In this document: positions 41,872 through 51,150 of the stretch, in pieces
Numbering within the stretch: the stretch's first letter is position 1
Layout of the letters: each line of letters starts with the position of its first letter
Assembly (NCBI GenBank): GCA_025358085.1
Contig: JANYKT010000159.1
Coordinates: 88,935-152,934, forward strand
Direction of reading: 5' to 3'
From: Deltaproteobacteria bacterium
GTDB lineage: Bacteria > Myxococcota > Myxococcia > Myxococcales > 40CM-4-68-19
Length of the DNA stretch: 64,000 nt
Notes under the pieces: model-generated
What the model was told of the DNA's origin: nothing
The model's input: the letters and a program-made list of their open reading frames with translations, nothing else
The model's database searches: none
Translations under genes and position numbers: made by a program

Positions 41872-44358
41872 ATGCAAATCCTGCTCGCTGCACTGCTGGT
41901 ATTGAAAGCGGCCCACCTCTTCGACGCTCACACCGGGAAGCTGCAGAGTCCGGGTGTGGTGGTCGTCGACGGCAACAAGATCTCCCAGGTCGGCGGGGTT
42001 GCGCCCGTGGGCGCGGAGGTCATCGACCTCGGAGACGCTACCTTGCTGCCGGGCCTGATGGACGCGCATACGCACCTGACCTCCGAGTCCAGCGACAGCT
42101 GGTACAAAGATTTCGTGGACGGGCTGCTCCGCTCCCCGGCCGAGCAGGCGCAGTACGCGGCTCTCTACGCGCGCCGCACCATTGAAGCGGGCTTTACCAC
42201 CGTCCGCGATTTGGGCTCCAATGACTCAATCGATGTCGGGCTGCGCAATGCGATCGCGCACGGCGACGTTCCGGGACCGCGCATGCTGGTGGCCGTGAAT
42301 GCCATCGGCGCTACCGGCGGGCACGCCGACTCGCCCTATGCCGGCAACAACCTGGTATCGCCCGGCGTCCGGGAGGGCATCTGCAATGGCGCAGATGCAT
42401 GCCGCGCCGCTGTCCGCTGGCAGGTCAAGCAGGGCGCCGACGTCATCAAGTTCATGCCTTCGGGCGGCGTGCTTTCATTGAGTGATTCGGTGGATGCGCC
42501 GCAGCTGTCGCAGGAAGAAATGAATGCCATCGTGCAAGAGGCACACGCATTGAAGCGCAAAGTGGCCGCGCATTGCCACGGCGATCTGGCGGCGAAGATG
42601 GCCGTCAAAGCCGGCGTGGATTCCATCGAGCACGGGACCTTTCTCAAAGACGACACGCTCGCGGAGATGAAGAAGCGCGGCACCTTTCTGATTCCGGGAC
42701 CGATCGGCCATGTGCAGCCCGAGGACTTGAGCAAGATGAACTATCCGGAGGCCATCAAAGAGAAGCTGCACGCGGCGCAGCTGGCGCATCCAGGCATGTT
42801 GAAGAGCGCCATCCGCCTGGGGCTGCGTGTCGGCTTCGGCACCGACGCGGGCGTGGGACTGCACGGCCACAACGCGGAGCAGCTGCCGGAGCTGGTCGAG
42901 CACGGCATGACGCCCGCGCAAGCGCTGCAGGCGGCCACCATCGTCGATGCCGAGCTGCTGGGCTTGTCTGACAAGCTGGGCGCGCTCGAAAAGGGAAAGC
43001 TCGCCGACGTCATCGCGGTGCCAGGCAATGTTTTGCAGAGCTTTGACAATGCGGTCCAGCACGTCGCCTTTGTCATGAAGGAAGGGAAAGTCATCAAGCA
43101 GGCGGGTAAAGAAAAGGCTCCCGCGCCGAAGCATATCGTGCTGACGGCGGCGCACCTCTTCGATGGCAAGTCAGACGCGCTGCTCGACCACGCGACCATC
43201 CTGATTGAGGGCAACAAGATCGTTGCGATTGGCAAGGATCTGCAGATTCCGGCCGATGCCCAGCGCATCGACCTCGGGGACTCGACGCTGCTGCCCGGCC
43301 TGATGGACGCCCACGTTCACCTGACCTTCGAGTCCAGCGAGGACTTCGCGCATGACCTCGTCGACGAGCTCCTCCGCACGGCTCCCGAGAAATCGCTGCG
43401 GGCGCGCACGTCCGCGCGCCGCACGCTCGAGGCCGGCTTCACCACCGTTCGCGACGTGGGGTCGCACGATCACCTCGCCCCGGCCCTGCGCAATGCCATC
43501 GACAAAGGCCTCGCCGATGGGCCGCGCATGCTGGTTGCGAACTATGGAATCGGCACTCGCGGCGGACACGCGGACAGCCCCCCCATCCCCACCGATCGCG
43601 CGCCGCCGAGCACACCTGAGACAGGCGTCTGCGCTGGCGCAGACCAATGCCGCGAGGCGGTGCGCTGGCAGCTCAAATACGGCGCCGACGTGATCAAGCT
43701 GATGCCGTCCGGGGGGGTGCTTTCACTGAGCGATCCGGTAGACGTGCCGCAACTCACGCCCGACGAGACCTGGGCCATCATCGACTAGGCGCACGCCTGG
43801 CACCGCAAGGCGGCTGCCCATTGCCACGGCGACGCGGCAGCGAAAATGGCCATCGCGGCGGGGGTCGATTCTATCGAGCATGGTTCATTCCTGAAGGCCG
43901 ACACGCTGTTCGAAATGAAGAAGCGCGGCACGGTTCTCATTCCAACCCTGATGGCCGTCGAGACGGTGGTGCGGAAGGCAAATGAGGGCAAGTTCCCGCA
44001 GGTCATTGCCGACAAGGCGCTGGCCGCGGGGGGGTCGCTGGCGAAGATGGTGGGCGAGGCGGTGAAGCTGGGCGTGATTATCGGATGCGGCACCGATTCG
44101 GCGGTGAGCGAGCACGGCCACAACGGGCACGAACTGGTGCTCCTGACCAAGGCGGGCCTCTCGCCGCTCGCGGCGCTGAAGGCCGCGACCAGCGTGGACG
44201 CGGAGCTGTTGGGCGTCGCCGACCGGCTGGGAACGCTCGCGCCGGGAAAGCTCGCGGACATCGTCGCGGTACCCGGCAACCCGCTCACCGACATAGCGGC
44301 CATCGAGCACGTGCGATTCGTGATGAAGGACGGCAAGATCTTCAAGGCGGAACCCTAG
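41872..44358 (+). pseudogene. tandem-duplicated amidohydrolase gene interrupted by an in-frame TAG at 43786-43788
   Basis: ORFs 41845..43788 and 43846..44358 are in one frame; two homologous halves each with DAHxHLT, GADVIKxMPSGGVLS, AHCHGD, SIEHG and GTD metal-site motifs; TAG aligns with GAG (Glu) of repeat 1. Confidence 0.75.
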
Positions 44359-44398
44359 TTAACCTGGGGAGGGGGACCGAGGGGGTCTGGGGGGCAGT

Positions 44399-44477
44399 CG
44401 TACGAAACGTACGTTTCGTACGCGCGCCCTCGACGTTTCGTTCACTCGCTTCTGTACGTTTCGTACGTTTCGTACGA
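44399..44477. repeat. Perfect 24-bp palindrome plus clustered copies of ACGTTTCGT
   Basis: CGTACGAAACGTACGTTTCGTACG at 44399-44422; further ACGTTTCGT at 44433, 44456 and 44465. Confidence 0.9.
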
Positions 44478-44606
44478 GCCTCGCCGAAGGACACCCGCCC
44501 CCCCGCCCGTCAAACCGCGGCGCCGCTTGGTACGGCGAACCTGGATGTGCGGTTACCTCGTTGGCCGATTGACGCCGAGGGGGCGTGCGGCCAAAGTGCG
44601 CCGCCT

Positions 44607-45764
44607 ATGAAGCGATACTCGCCGCTCGCGCTTTTTTTTGGTCTCGCGCTGCCCGCCTTGCTCGGCCCCGGGATACTGCCCGGCTGCAAAACCCAGAAGG
44701 CGCAGCACACCATCGGACTCGCGCTCGACGTCGGCGGCCGCGGCGATCAGTCCTTCAATGACGGCGCGCTGCGTGGGCTCGAGACCATGGCGGCCGGCGT
44801 GCGCTACACCGCGCGCGGGTACGAGCCGGTGCCGGACGCCGCCTACCAGCAGCTCGAGCTGCACCCGCCACATCTGGCGCTGCCGAAGCCCCTGGTGCTG
44901 AGCGGCAAGGCCCAGGAAGACTATGAGCCGAACCTGCAGCTGCTGGTCGATCAGGGATCGGAGCTCGTGATCGCAGTCGGCTTCATGATGGAACCCGCCA
45001 CTCGCGCGGTCGCGGCGCGCAATCCGGCAGCGAAGTTTTTGCTTCTCGACAGCCCCGTGCTTGATGCCTCGGGCAAGCCGGTGGTGGCGCCCAACGTGCG
45101 ATCAGTGGTGTTCAAGGAGCACGAGGGAAGCTTCCTCGCGGGTGCGCTTGCGGCCGAGCTTTCCAGGACCGGCAAGATCGGCTTCGTCGGCGGCATGCAG
45201 CTCCCGCTGATCCGCAAGTTCGAGGTGGGCTATCGCGCTGGCGCGCGCTCGGTGGCACCCCACGTCGAGGTGCTGGTCGCGTACACCGGGACCTTCGACG
45301 ACGAGAAAAAGGGCGTCGAGATCGGGCAGGACCTGTACGGGCGCGGCTGCGACATCGTCTTCCACGCCGCAGGCCTCGACGGGCTGGGCGTGATCAAGGC
45401 GGCGCAGCAGGCCAATCAGCTGGTGATCGGGGTGGACAGCGACCAGGCGCAGGTCGCGCCGAAGAACGTCCTCACCTCCATGGTCAAGCACGTAGACGCG
45501 GCGGTGTACGGCGCGGCGAAGGATCTGCTCGAGGGACATTTCACGGGCGGAGATCTGGTGCTGGGCCTCAAGGAAGGCGGCGTGGGGCTCGCGCCGCTGG
45601 GCGCGGGAGCGGACCCGGGCGCGCTGGCGGACGTCGAGAAGCTGAAGGACGCCATCATCGCGGGGAAGATCCTGGTCCCCGCCACGCTCGACGAGTTGGC
45701 AAAGTTCCAGGCGCCTTCGCCCGCGACCCTGGGCCTCGCGCACGCGGTGGCCGCGAGCAAGTGA
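44607..45764 (+). CDS. BMP-family ABC transporter substrate-binding lipoprotein
   Basis: Lipobox LPGC; LALDVGGRGDQSFNDGALRGLE, GFVGGMQLPLIRKFEVGYRAG typical of BMP/PnrA. Confidence 0.9.
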   Translation: MKRYSPLALFFGLALPALLGPGILPGCKTQKAQHTIGLALDVGGRGDQSFNDGALRGLETMAAGVRYTARGYEPVPDAAYQQLELHPPHLALPKPLVLSGKAQEDYEPNLQLLVDQGSELVIAVGFMMEPATRAVAARNPAAKFLLLDSPVLDASGKPVVAPNVRSVVFKEHEGSFLAGALAAELSRTGKIGFVGGMQLPLIRKFEVGYRAGARSVAPHVEVLVAYTGTFDDEKKGVEIGQDLYGRGCDIVFHAAGLDGLGVIKAAQQANQLVIGVDSDQAQVAPKNVLTSMVKHVDAAVYGAAKDLLEGHFTGGDLVLGLKEGGVGLAPLGAGADPGALADVEKLKDAIIAGKILVPATLDELAKFQAPSPATLGLAHAVAASK

Positions 45765-47407
45765 GCGCGGCACCGGCTCTCGAGCTGCGGGGCATCGTCA
45801 AGCGCTTTGCCGGCGTGGCGGCGGTGGATGGAGTTTCACTGTCAGTGAATCCCGGCGAGGTGCTCGCGCTGGTGGGCGAGAACGGCGCGGGCAAGTCCAC
45901 GATGATCAGCGTCGCCTGCGGGCTCTATCGCGCCGACGAGGGCGAAGTGCGGGCGTTCGGCGCGGCGCTGCCACCGGGCGATCCGCGCGCCGCCATCGAG
46001 GCTGGAGTGGGCGTCGTCTACCAGCACTTCATGCTGGTCGGACCGCTGACCGTCTGGGAAAACGTGGTGCTGGGCCGCGAGCCGCTGCGCTTCGGCATCG
46101 TGGTCGACCGCGAGCGGGCGCGGCGCGAAGTGGCGGAAGCGGCGCAGCGCTTTGGACTGACGGTCGACGTGGACGCGCGCATCGAGTCGCTCGGCGTCGG
46201 CGCGCAGCAGCGGGTGGAGATCGTCAAGCAGCTTTGGCGCGGTGCGCGCGTGCTCATCCTCGACGAGCCCACCGCGGTTCTCTCGCCGCGCGAGGCGGAC
46301 GAGCTCACGCAGACGGTGCGGGCGCTGGCGAAGGATGGCCGCAGCGTCGTCTTCATTTCGCACAAGCTGCGCGAGGTGCTGGCGGTCGCGGACCGTGTCG
46401 CCGTGCTGCGGCGCGGGAAGCTGGTGCAGACCGTCGCGCGCGCGCAGACGAGCGCGCAGCAGCTGGCGGAGGCGGTGATGGGGACGGTGTTGCCCGCGCT
46501 CGCGCGCGAGGCCACTGCGGCGGGGCTGCTGCCCGCCCAGGAGAGCCTGGACCTTGAAGAAGCCGCCGCGAAGACTGCGCCCGGTGCAACGTACCCAGCG
46601 CCCCGGCTGGTCGCGCGCGATCTGTGCTGCGAGGGAAGCCGTGGCCGCCCTGCCCTGCGCGGCCTCTCACTCGCGATCTTCGCGGGCGAAATCGTCGGCC
46701 TCGCCGGCGTGGACGGAAACGGCCAGAGCGAGCTCGCCGAAGTGCTCACCGGCCTGCGCGCTTTCCAGGGAACGCTCGAGCTCGATGGCCGCGAGGGCTG
46801 GGCACGCTCACCCGGGGCCGCGCGCGCGGCAGGCGTCGTCCACCTCCCGGAAGACCGGCACCGGCGCGCGCTCTGCCTGCCGCTCAACGTCGAAGAGAAC
46901 CTCTCGCTCGGCCGCCAGGGTGACCCACCGTACGCCCACGGCGCGCTCATCGACCGCGCTGGCCGCCGCAAGAAAGCGCTCGAGCTGGTGCACGCCTTCG
47001 ACGTCCGCCCGCCCGATCCGCTCGCGCGCGCAGGCAGCCTTTCGGGCGGCAACCAGCAGAAGCTGGTCGCGGCGCGCGAGCTTGCCGGCGGCGCACCTCC
47101 CCTCCTGGTGGTCGCGGTACAGCCCACGCGCGGGCTCGACCTGGGCGCCGCCGCGAAAGTTCATGACGCGCTCCGGACCGCGCGGGACGCGGGTGCGGCG
47201 GTCATCGTTCTCTCTCTCGACCTCGACGAGCTGCGCGCGCTCGCCAGCCGCATCGTCGTCCTCTACGACGGCCGCGTCACTGGCGAGGCGCCGCCCACCG
47301 CCAGCGACGACGCGCTCGGCCGGCTCATGCTCGGACAACCCCCGGCAGGCACACCGATGGCTTCCAAACCAGCCGGGATGCAGCCCCGCGCGGAGCTGCC
47401 CGAGTGA
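45761..47407 (+). CDS. ABC transporter ATP-binding protein, tandem NBDs (nucleoside-type importer)
   Basis: GENGAGKSTMISVACG, second NBD with SGGNQQKLVAAREL; GTG start overlapping upstream TGA. Confidence 0.9.
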   Translation: MSAAPALELRGIVKRFAGVAAVDGVSLSVNPGEVLALVGENGAGKSTMISVACGLYRADEGEVRAFGAALPPGDPRAAIEAGVGVVYQHFMLVGPLTVWENVVLGREPLRFGIVVDRERARREVAEAAQRFGLTVDVDARIESLGVGAQQRVEIVKQLWRGARVLILDEPTAVLSPREADELTQTVRALAKDGRSVVFISHKLREVLAVADRVAVLRRGKLVQTVARAQTSAQQLAEAVMGTVLPALAREATAAGLLPAQESLDLEEAAAKTAPGATYPAPRLVARDLCCEGSRGRPALRGLSLAIFAGEIVGLAGVDGNGQSELAEVLTGLRAFQGTLELDGREGWARSPGAARAAGVVHLPEDRHRRALCLPLNVEENLSLGRQGDPPYAHGALIDRAGRRKKALELVHAFDVRPPDPLARAGSLSGGNQQKLVAARELAGGAPPLLVVAVQPTRGLDLGAAAKVHDALRTARDAGAAVIVLSLDLDELRALASRIVVLYDGRVTGEAPPTASDDALGRLMLGQPPAGTPMASKPAGMQPRAELPE

Positions 47408-48549
47408 GTGAGGTCCTCCCCCAGCCTGGGCTTGAGCTGCAGCCAAGGTCCCTGCGCGCGCGCCTCTTCTCCGCCGCGCGCGAGCCGCTCTGGGCCGCGC
47501 TGCTGGCGGTCACGGCGTCGCTGACCTTCTCGTTCTTCGCCATCCTCGCCACCGGCAAGGATCCCGTCGCGGGCTACGGCTACCTCGTCTCGGGCGCGCT
47601 CGGCGGTCCCGGGCCGATCGGCGAGACAGCCATCAAAGGCGCGGTGCTGATTCTCACCGGCCTCAGCGTCGCGGTCGCGTTCGTGGTCGGCCTCTTCAAC
47701 ATAGGCGCCGAAGGCCAGCTCATCTGGGGCGCGCTCGCCGCCGCGGTGGCCGGCCGCGCGCTCGACCTTCCCGCCTTCCTGCAACTCCCCTGCTGCGTTC
47801 TTGCAGCCTGTCTCGCCGGCGGGCTCTGGGGCCTCGTCCCCGCCCTGCTCAAGGTGCGCCGCGGCGTGCACGAGGTGATCAGCACCATCCTCCTCAACTG
47901 GATCGCCATCCACCTGGTGCACGGCTGGCTGGTGGCGGGCCCGCTCGCGGCCGGATCGAGCAGCTCCTCCATCAGCGTGGCCGGCACCGCGAACATCCGC
48001 GCCTCCGCTTTCCTGCCGCGCCTTCTCACCGGCAGCCGGCTGGACCTTGGCTTCCCGCTCGCGCTGGCCGTGGCCGCCGCGGTCTGGTTCCTGCTCACGC
48101 GCACGCGCCGCGGCTTCGAATGGCGCGCGGTCGGCAGCGGCGCCGAGGCCGCGTACGCGAGCGGCATTCCAGCGGCCCGCCGCATCTGCGAGGCGATGTT
48201 TCTCTCGGGCGCACTCGCTGGCCTCGCCGGTGGCCTGCTGGTGCTGGGAACCGAGCACAAATATCCCGGCGTCTTTCGCACCGGCTACGGCTTTGACGGC
48301 ATCGCGGTCGCACTCATCGGCGGCGGCACCGCGGCCGGGACCGCGGTGGCCGGACTCTTCTTCGGAGCGCTGCGCGCCGGCGCCACGCGGCTGCAGCTGG
48401 TGGGGATCCACCCGAGCTTCGCCGAGCTGATCCAGGGAGTCGCAGTATTGCTGGTGGCCGCGCCCCGCCTGTTCGCGCCGCTGCTGGCGAAGCTGCGAGG
48501 CCGGCCGCGCGCGCTCGCTCCCGAAGCCCTGGAGTCAGCGAAGCCATGA
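47404..48549 (+). CDS. ABC transporter permease (nucleoside-type)
   Basis: BPD_transp_2-type TM protein; VHEVISTILLNWIA motif; overlaps upstream stop. Confidence 0.88.
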   Translation: MSEVLPQPGLELQPRSLRARLFSAAREPLWAALLAVTASLTFSFFAILATGKDPVAGYGYLVSGALGGPGPIGETAIKGAVLILTGLSVAVAFVVGLFNIGAEGQLIWGALAAAVAGRALDLPAFLQLPCCVLAACLAGGLWGLVPALLKVRRGVHEVISTILLNWIAIHLVHGWLVAGPLAAGSSSSSISVAGTANIRASAFLPRLLTGSRLDLGFPLALAVAAAVWFLLTRTRRGFEWRAVGSGAEAAYASGIPAARRICEAMFLSGALAGLAGGLLVLGTEHKYPGVFRTGYGFDGIAVALIGGGTAAGTAVAGLFFGALRAGATRLQLVGIHPSFAELIQGVAVLLVAAPRLFAPLLAKLRGRPRALAPEALESAKP

Positions 48550-49415
48550 ACGCCATTCTCGACTTCGCTCCGCCGCTGCTCCTGGCCGCGCTCGGCGGAG
48601 TGCTCAGCGAACGGGCCGGCGTCGTCAACATCGGCCTCGAAGGCATGATGCGCTTCGGCGCTTTCTTCGCCGCCGCCGGATCGATCTGGACCGGCTCGCC
48701 ACTCATCGGCCTGCTCTGCGGAGCTCTCGCGGGCGCGGCCGCCGCCGGCGTGCACGCGCTGCTCTGCCTGCGCTACCGCGCCGACCAGGTGGTCAGCGGC
48801 ATCGCCCTGAACCTGGTCGCGCTTGGCCTGATCACTTTCCTTCTCGAGGCTTTCTTTGGCTCCAGCGGCGTCAGCCCGCCGGTCCCCGCGCTGCCGCGCG
48901 ATCGGTTCGGCCACAACGGCCTGGTTTATTTCTCGCTCGCGGCGCCGCTGGTCCTGCACTTTATTTTCTCGCGCACCGCCTTCGGCCTGCGCATCCGCGC
49001 GGTCGGCGAGCACCCGCACGCCGCCGCCACGCTGGGAGTCCGCGTGCTCCGCCTGCGCGCCATCTGCGTGCTGGGCAGCGGTGCGCTCGCGGGCCTCGGC
49101 GGCGCCGGCTTGTCGGTCGGCATCCTCGGACAATTCGACTCGCGCATGCCCGCGGGCCAGGGCTTCATGGCGCTCGCCGCGGTGGTCTTCGGCAAGTGGA
49201 CGCCGCTGGGCGCAGCCGGCGCCGCGCTCTTCTTCGCCGCTGCCGACGCGCTCCAGCGCCAGCTGAGCTTCTCGCTGCACGCCGCCGACATGCGCCTCGA
49301 GGGCGTATTCCTCGCGCTGCCTTATGCGCTGACCCTGCTGGTGCTGGCGCTCGGCCTCGGCCGCACCCGCGCCCCCGCCGCCGACGGGATCCCCTACGAG
49401 CCCGAGGGCCGCTAG
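48546..49415 (+). CDS. ABC transporter permease (nucleoside-type)
   Basis: LSERAGVVNIGLEGMMRFGAFFA motif typical of BMP-linked permeases. Confidence 0.9.
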   Translation: MNAILDFAPPLLLAALGGVLSERAGVVNIGLEGMMRFGAFFAAAGSIWTGSPLIGLLCGALAGAAAAGVHALLCLRYRADQVVSGIALNLVALGLITFLLEAFFGSSGVSPPVPALPRDRFGHNGLVYFSLAAPLVLHFIFSRTAFGLRIRAVGEHPHAAATLGVRVLRLRAICVLGSGALAGLGGAGLSVGILGQFDSRMPAGQGFMALAAVVFGKWTPLGAAGAALFFAAADALQRQLSFSLHAADMRLEGVFLALPYALTLLVLALGLGRTRAPAADGIPYEPEGR

Positions 49416-49981
49416 GACTCGATTTCCGAGAGGCCGACCTGGAGGTTTCCCTGCTCCAGCTCCGCCACCCGCTCGCGCCACACCTGCGGCCAGGGGATGC
49501 TGCGGAAGTTCGCCAGATCGATGCAGACCACGGTCGTCTCGCCGATGAGCTGCCGCAGGCCCGTATCGATGTTGTCCACCACATACTCGATGCGCGCGCT
49601 GCGCTCGCCCATCTGCGCGCAGCGCACCCGCACCAGGAGAGGGTCGTCGAAGCGCGCGGGCGAGAGGAAGTCCACCAGCGACCTCCGCACCACTGCCTGC
49701 ACAGGCGAGCCGCGGCCTCCCTCCATCATCAGACCCAGGTAGCGCAGATATTCGACGCGGCCCAGCTGCAGGATCTGCATCCACGAGCCGTGGCCAACGA
49801 TGCCCTGCGCGTCGACCTCGTCGTAGCGAACGCGGTGTTCCTGCGTGAAGCTGAACGCGTCCTCGGAATTGGGCGGCTCTTCGCCGCGCGCGAGCTCGAC
49901 ATCTTCTTGCGCAGCGGGCCCGGCAGGCTCACTCGCAGCAACGGCAGGCAGATCCGGCGGCGGGTCCGGCTGCTCCTGCAT
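49412..49981 (-). CDS. hotdog-fold acyl-CoA thioesterase (4-hydroxybenzoyl-CoA thioesterase/YbgC-like)
   Basis: HRVRYDEVDAQGIVGHGSWMQILQLGRVEYLRYLG; start overlaps deoB stop. Confidence 0.8.
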   Translation of the reverse strand: MQEQPDPPPDLPAVAASEPAGPAAQEDVELARGEEPPNSEDAFSFTQEHRVRYDEVDAQGIVGHGSWMQILQLGRVEYLRYLGLMMEGGRGSPVQAVVRRSLVDFLSPARFDDPLLVRVRCAQMGERSARIEYVVDNIDTGLRQLIGETTVVCIDLANFRSIPWPQVWRERVAELEQGNLQVGLSEIES

Positions 49982-51150
49982 CAAACGACTGCCTGCAAAA
50001 AGCTCTTCCCGTGCGGCGCGGCGACACCGAAATACTCGGCCACCGTTGCGCCCAGATCGCAAAAGGACGCGCGCAGCCCCAGTTCGCTGCCGCGCTCGCG
50101 GCCCGGCGCATAGACCACCAGAGGAACAAGCTCGCGCGTGTGGTCGGTGCCGGGCATGGTGGGATCGTTCCCGTGATCGGCAGTGAGCAACAAGAGATCT
50201 CCGGGTCGCAGTGCCGCCGCGATTGAAGGCAAAGCCGCGTCGATCTCAGCCAGCGCCCGCGCATATCCCCGGTAATCGCGACGGTGGCCATACAGCATAT
50301 CGGTATCGACCAGATTGACGAAGAGAAAGCCCGCCTCCATTGAACGCAAAAGCTCCGCCGTCTTGCGCAGGCCGTCGGCGTTTCCCTCGGTGTGCACCGA
50401 CACGGCGATGCCGTGGCCGTCATAGATATCCGGGATCTTCCCGACGCCGGTGGTGCGCACACCTTTGCTCGCCAGCAGATCCAGCACCATGCCGGCAGGC
50501 GGCGGCTGCGAGAAATCGCGCCTGTTGTACGTCCGCTGGTAATGCCCCTTCCCGCTGCCCACGAACGGTCGCGCGATCACCCGCGCGATGCCGTACTGCT
50601 TGCCAATCTTCCGGGCCGCTTCGCACCAGTCATAGAGCGTCGCGAGCGGCACCCTCTCCTCGTGCGCGGCGATCTGGAACACGGAATCAGCGCTGGTATA
50701 GACAATGGGTTTGCCGGTCCGGACGTGCTCTTCGCCCAGCTCGTCGAGGATGGTCGTGCCCGAGGCGGTGGTATTGCCGAGATATCCCGGCACCCCCGAA
50801 AGCCGCTGCCATTCGTGCATCAGCTCAGCAGGAAATCCGTGCGGGAAGGTGGTGAATCCCTCCTCCAGCACCACGCCCATCATCTCCCAATGGCCGGTGG
50901 TGGTGTCCTTGCCCTGCGACCGCTCCTGCATCAGACCCACGCTCGCGCGCGGCGCCGAGGTGCGCGGACAGCCCGCGATTTCGGTGAGGTTGCCAAGGCC
51001 CCATGACTGCAACGTCGGCAGCGAAAGGCCGCCCACTTTGCGCGCGGTATTGCCGAGCGTATTGGCGCCCGTGTCGCCATAAGCCGCCGCGTCCGCCTGC
51101 TCGCCCGCGCCGCAGGAATCAATCACGATGACGCAGAACCGTCCCATCAA
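49981..51150 (-). CDS. deoB: phosphopentomutase
   Basis: FCVIVIDSCGAGEQADAAAYGDTGANTLGN, LLLTADHGNDPTMPGTDHTRE. Confidence 0.95.
   Translation of the reverse strand: MMGRFCVIVIDSCGAGEQADAAAYGDTGANTLGNTARKVGGLSLPTLQSWGLGNLTEIAGCPRTSAPRASVGLMQERSQGKDTTTGHWEMMGVVLEEGFTTFPHGFPAELMHEWQRLSGVPGYLGNTTASGTTILDELGEEHVRTGKPIVYTSADSVFQIAAHEERVPLATLYDWCEAARKIGKQYGIARVIARPFVGSGKGHYQRTYNRRDFSQPPPAGMVLDLLASKGVRTTGVGKIPDIYDGHGIAVSVHTEGNADGLRKTAELLRSMEAGFLFVNLVDTDMLYGHRRDYRGYARALAEIDAALPSIAAALRPGDLLLLTADHGNDPTMPGTDHTRELVPLVVYAPGRERGSELGLRASFCDLGATVAEYFGVAAPHGKSFLQAVV

Noticed and set aside
41722-41872. Minus-strand fragment TWRTVRSVLDPHLSALAFERFDDELAARGEAASKTYCSMR as a gene remnant
   Set aside because: Looks partly protein-like but too short and without a recognised family.
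43786-43788. TAG as a pyrrolysine or recoded codon
   Set aside because: No Pyl machinery seen, position is a Glu in the paralogous repeat, and a GAG to TAG change explains it more simply.
44399-44477. CRISPR-like array
   Set aside because: Units are 9-24 bp, irregularly spaced with no uniform spacers, and no cas genes are nearby.
44085-44606. N-terminal extension of the BMP-protein ORF, including the FVRFVR repeats
   Set aside because: Overlaps the amidohydrolase C-terminus in another frame, and the FVRFVR residues come from the DNA repeat; the lipoprotein signal begins at 44607.
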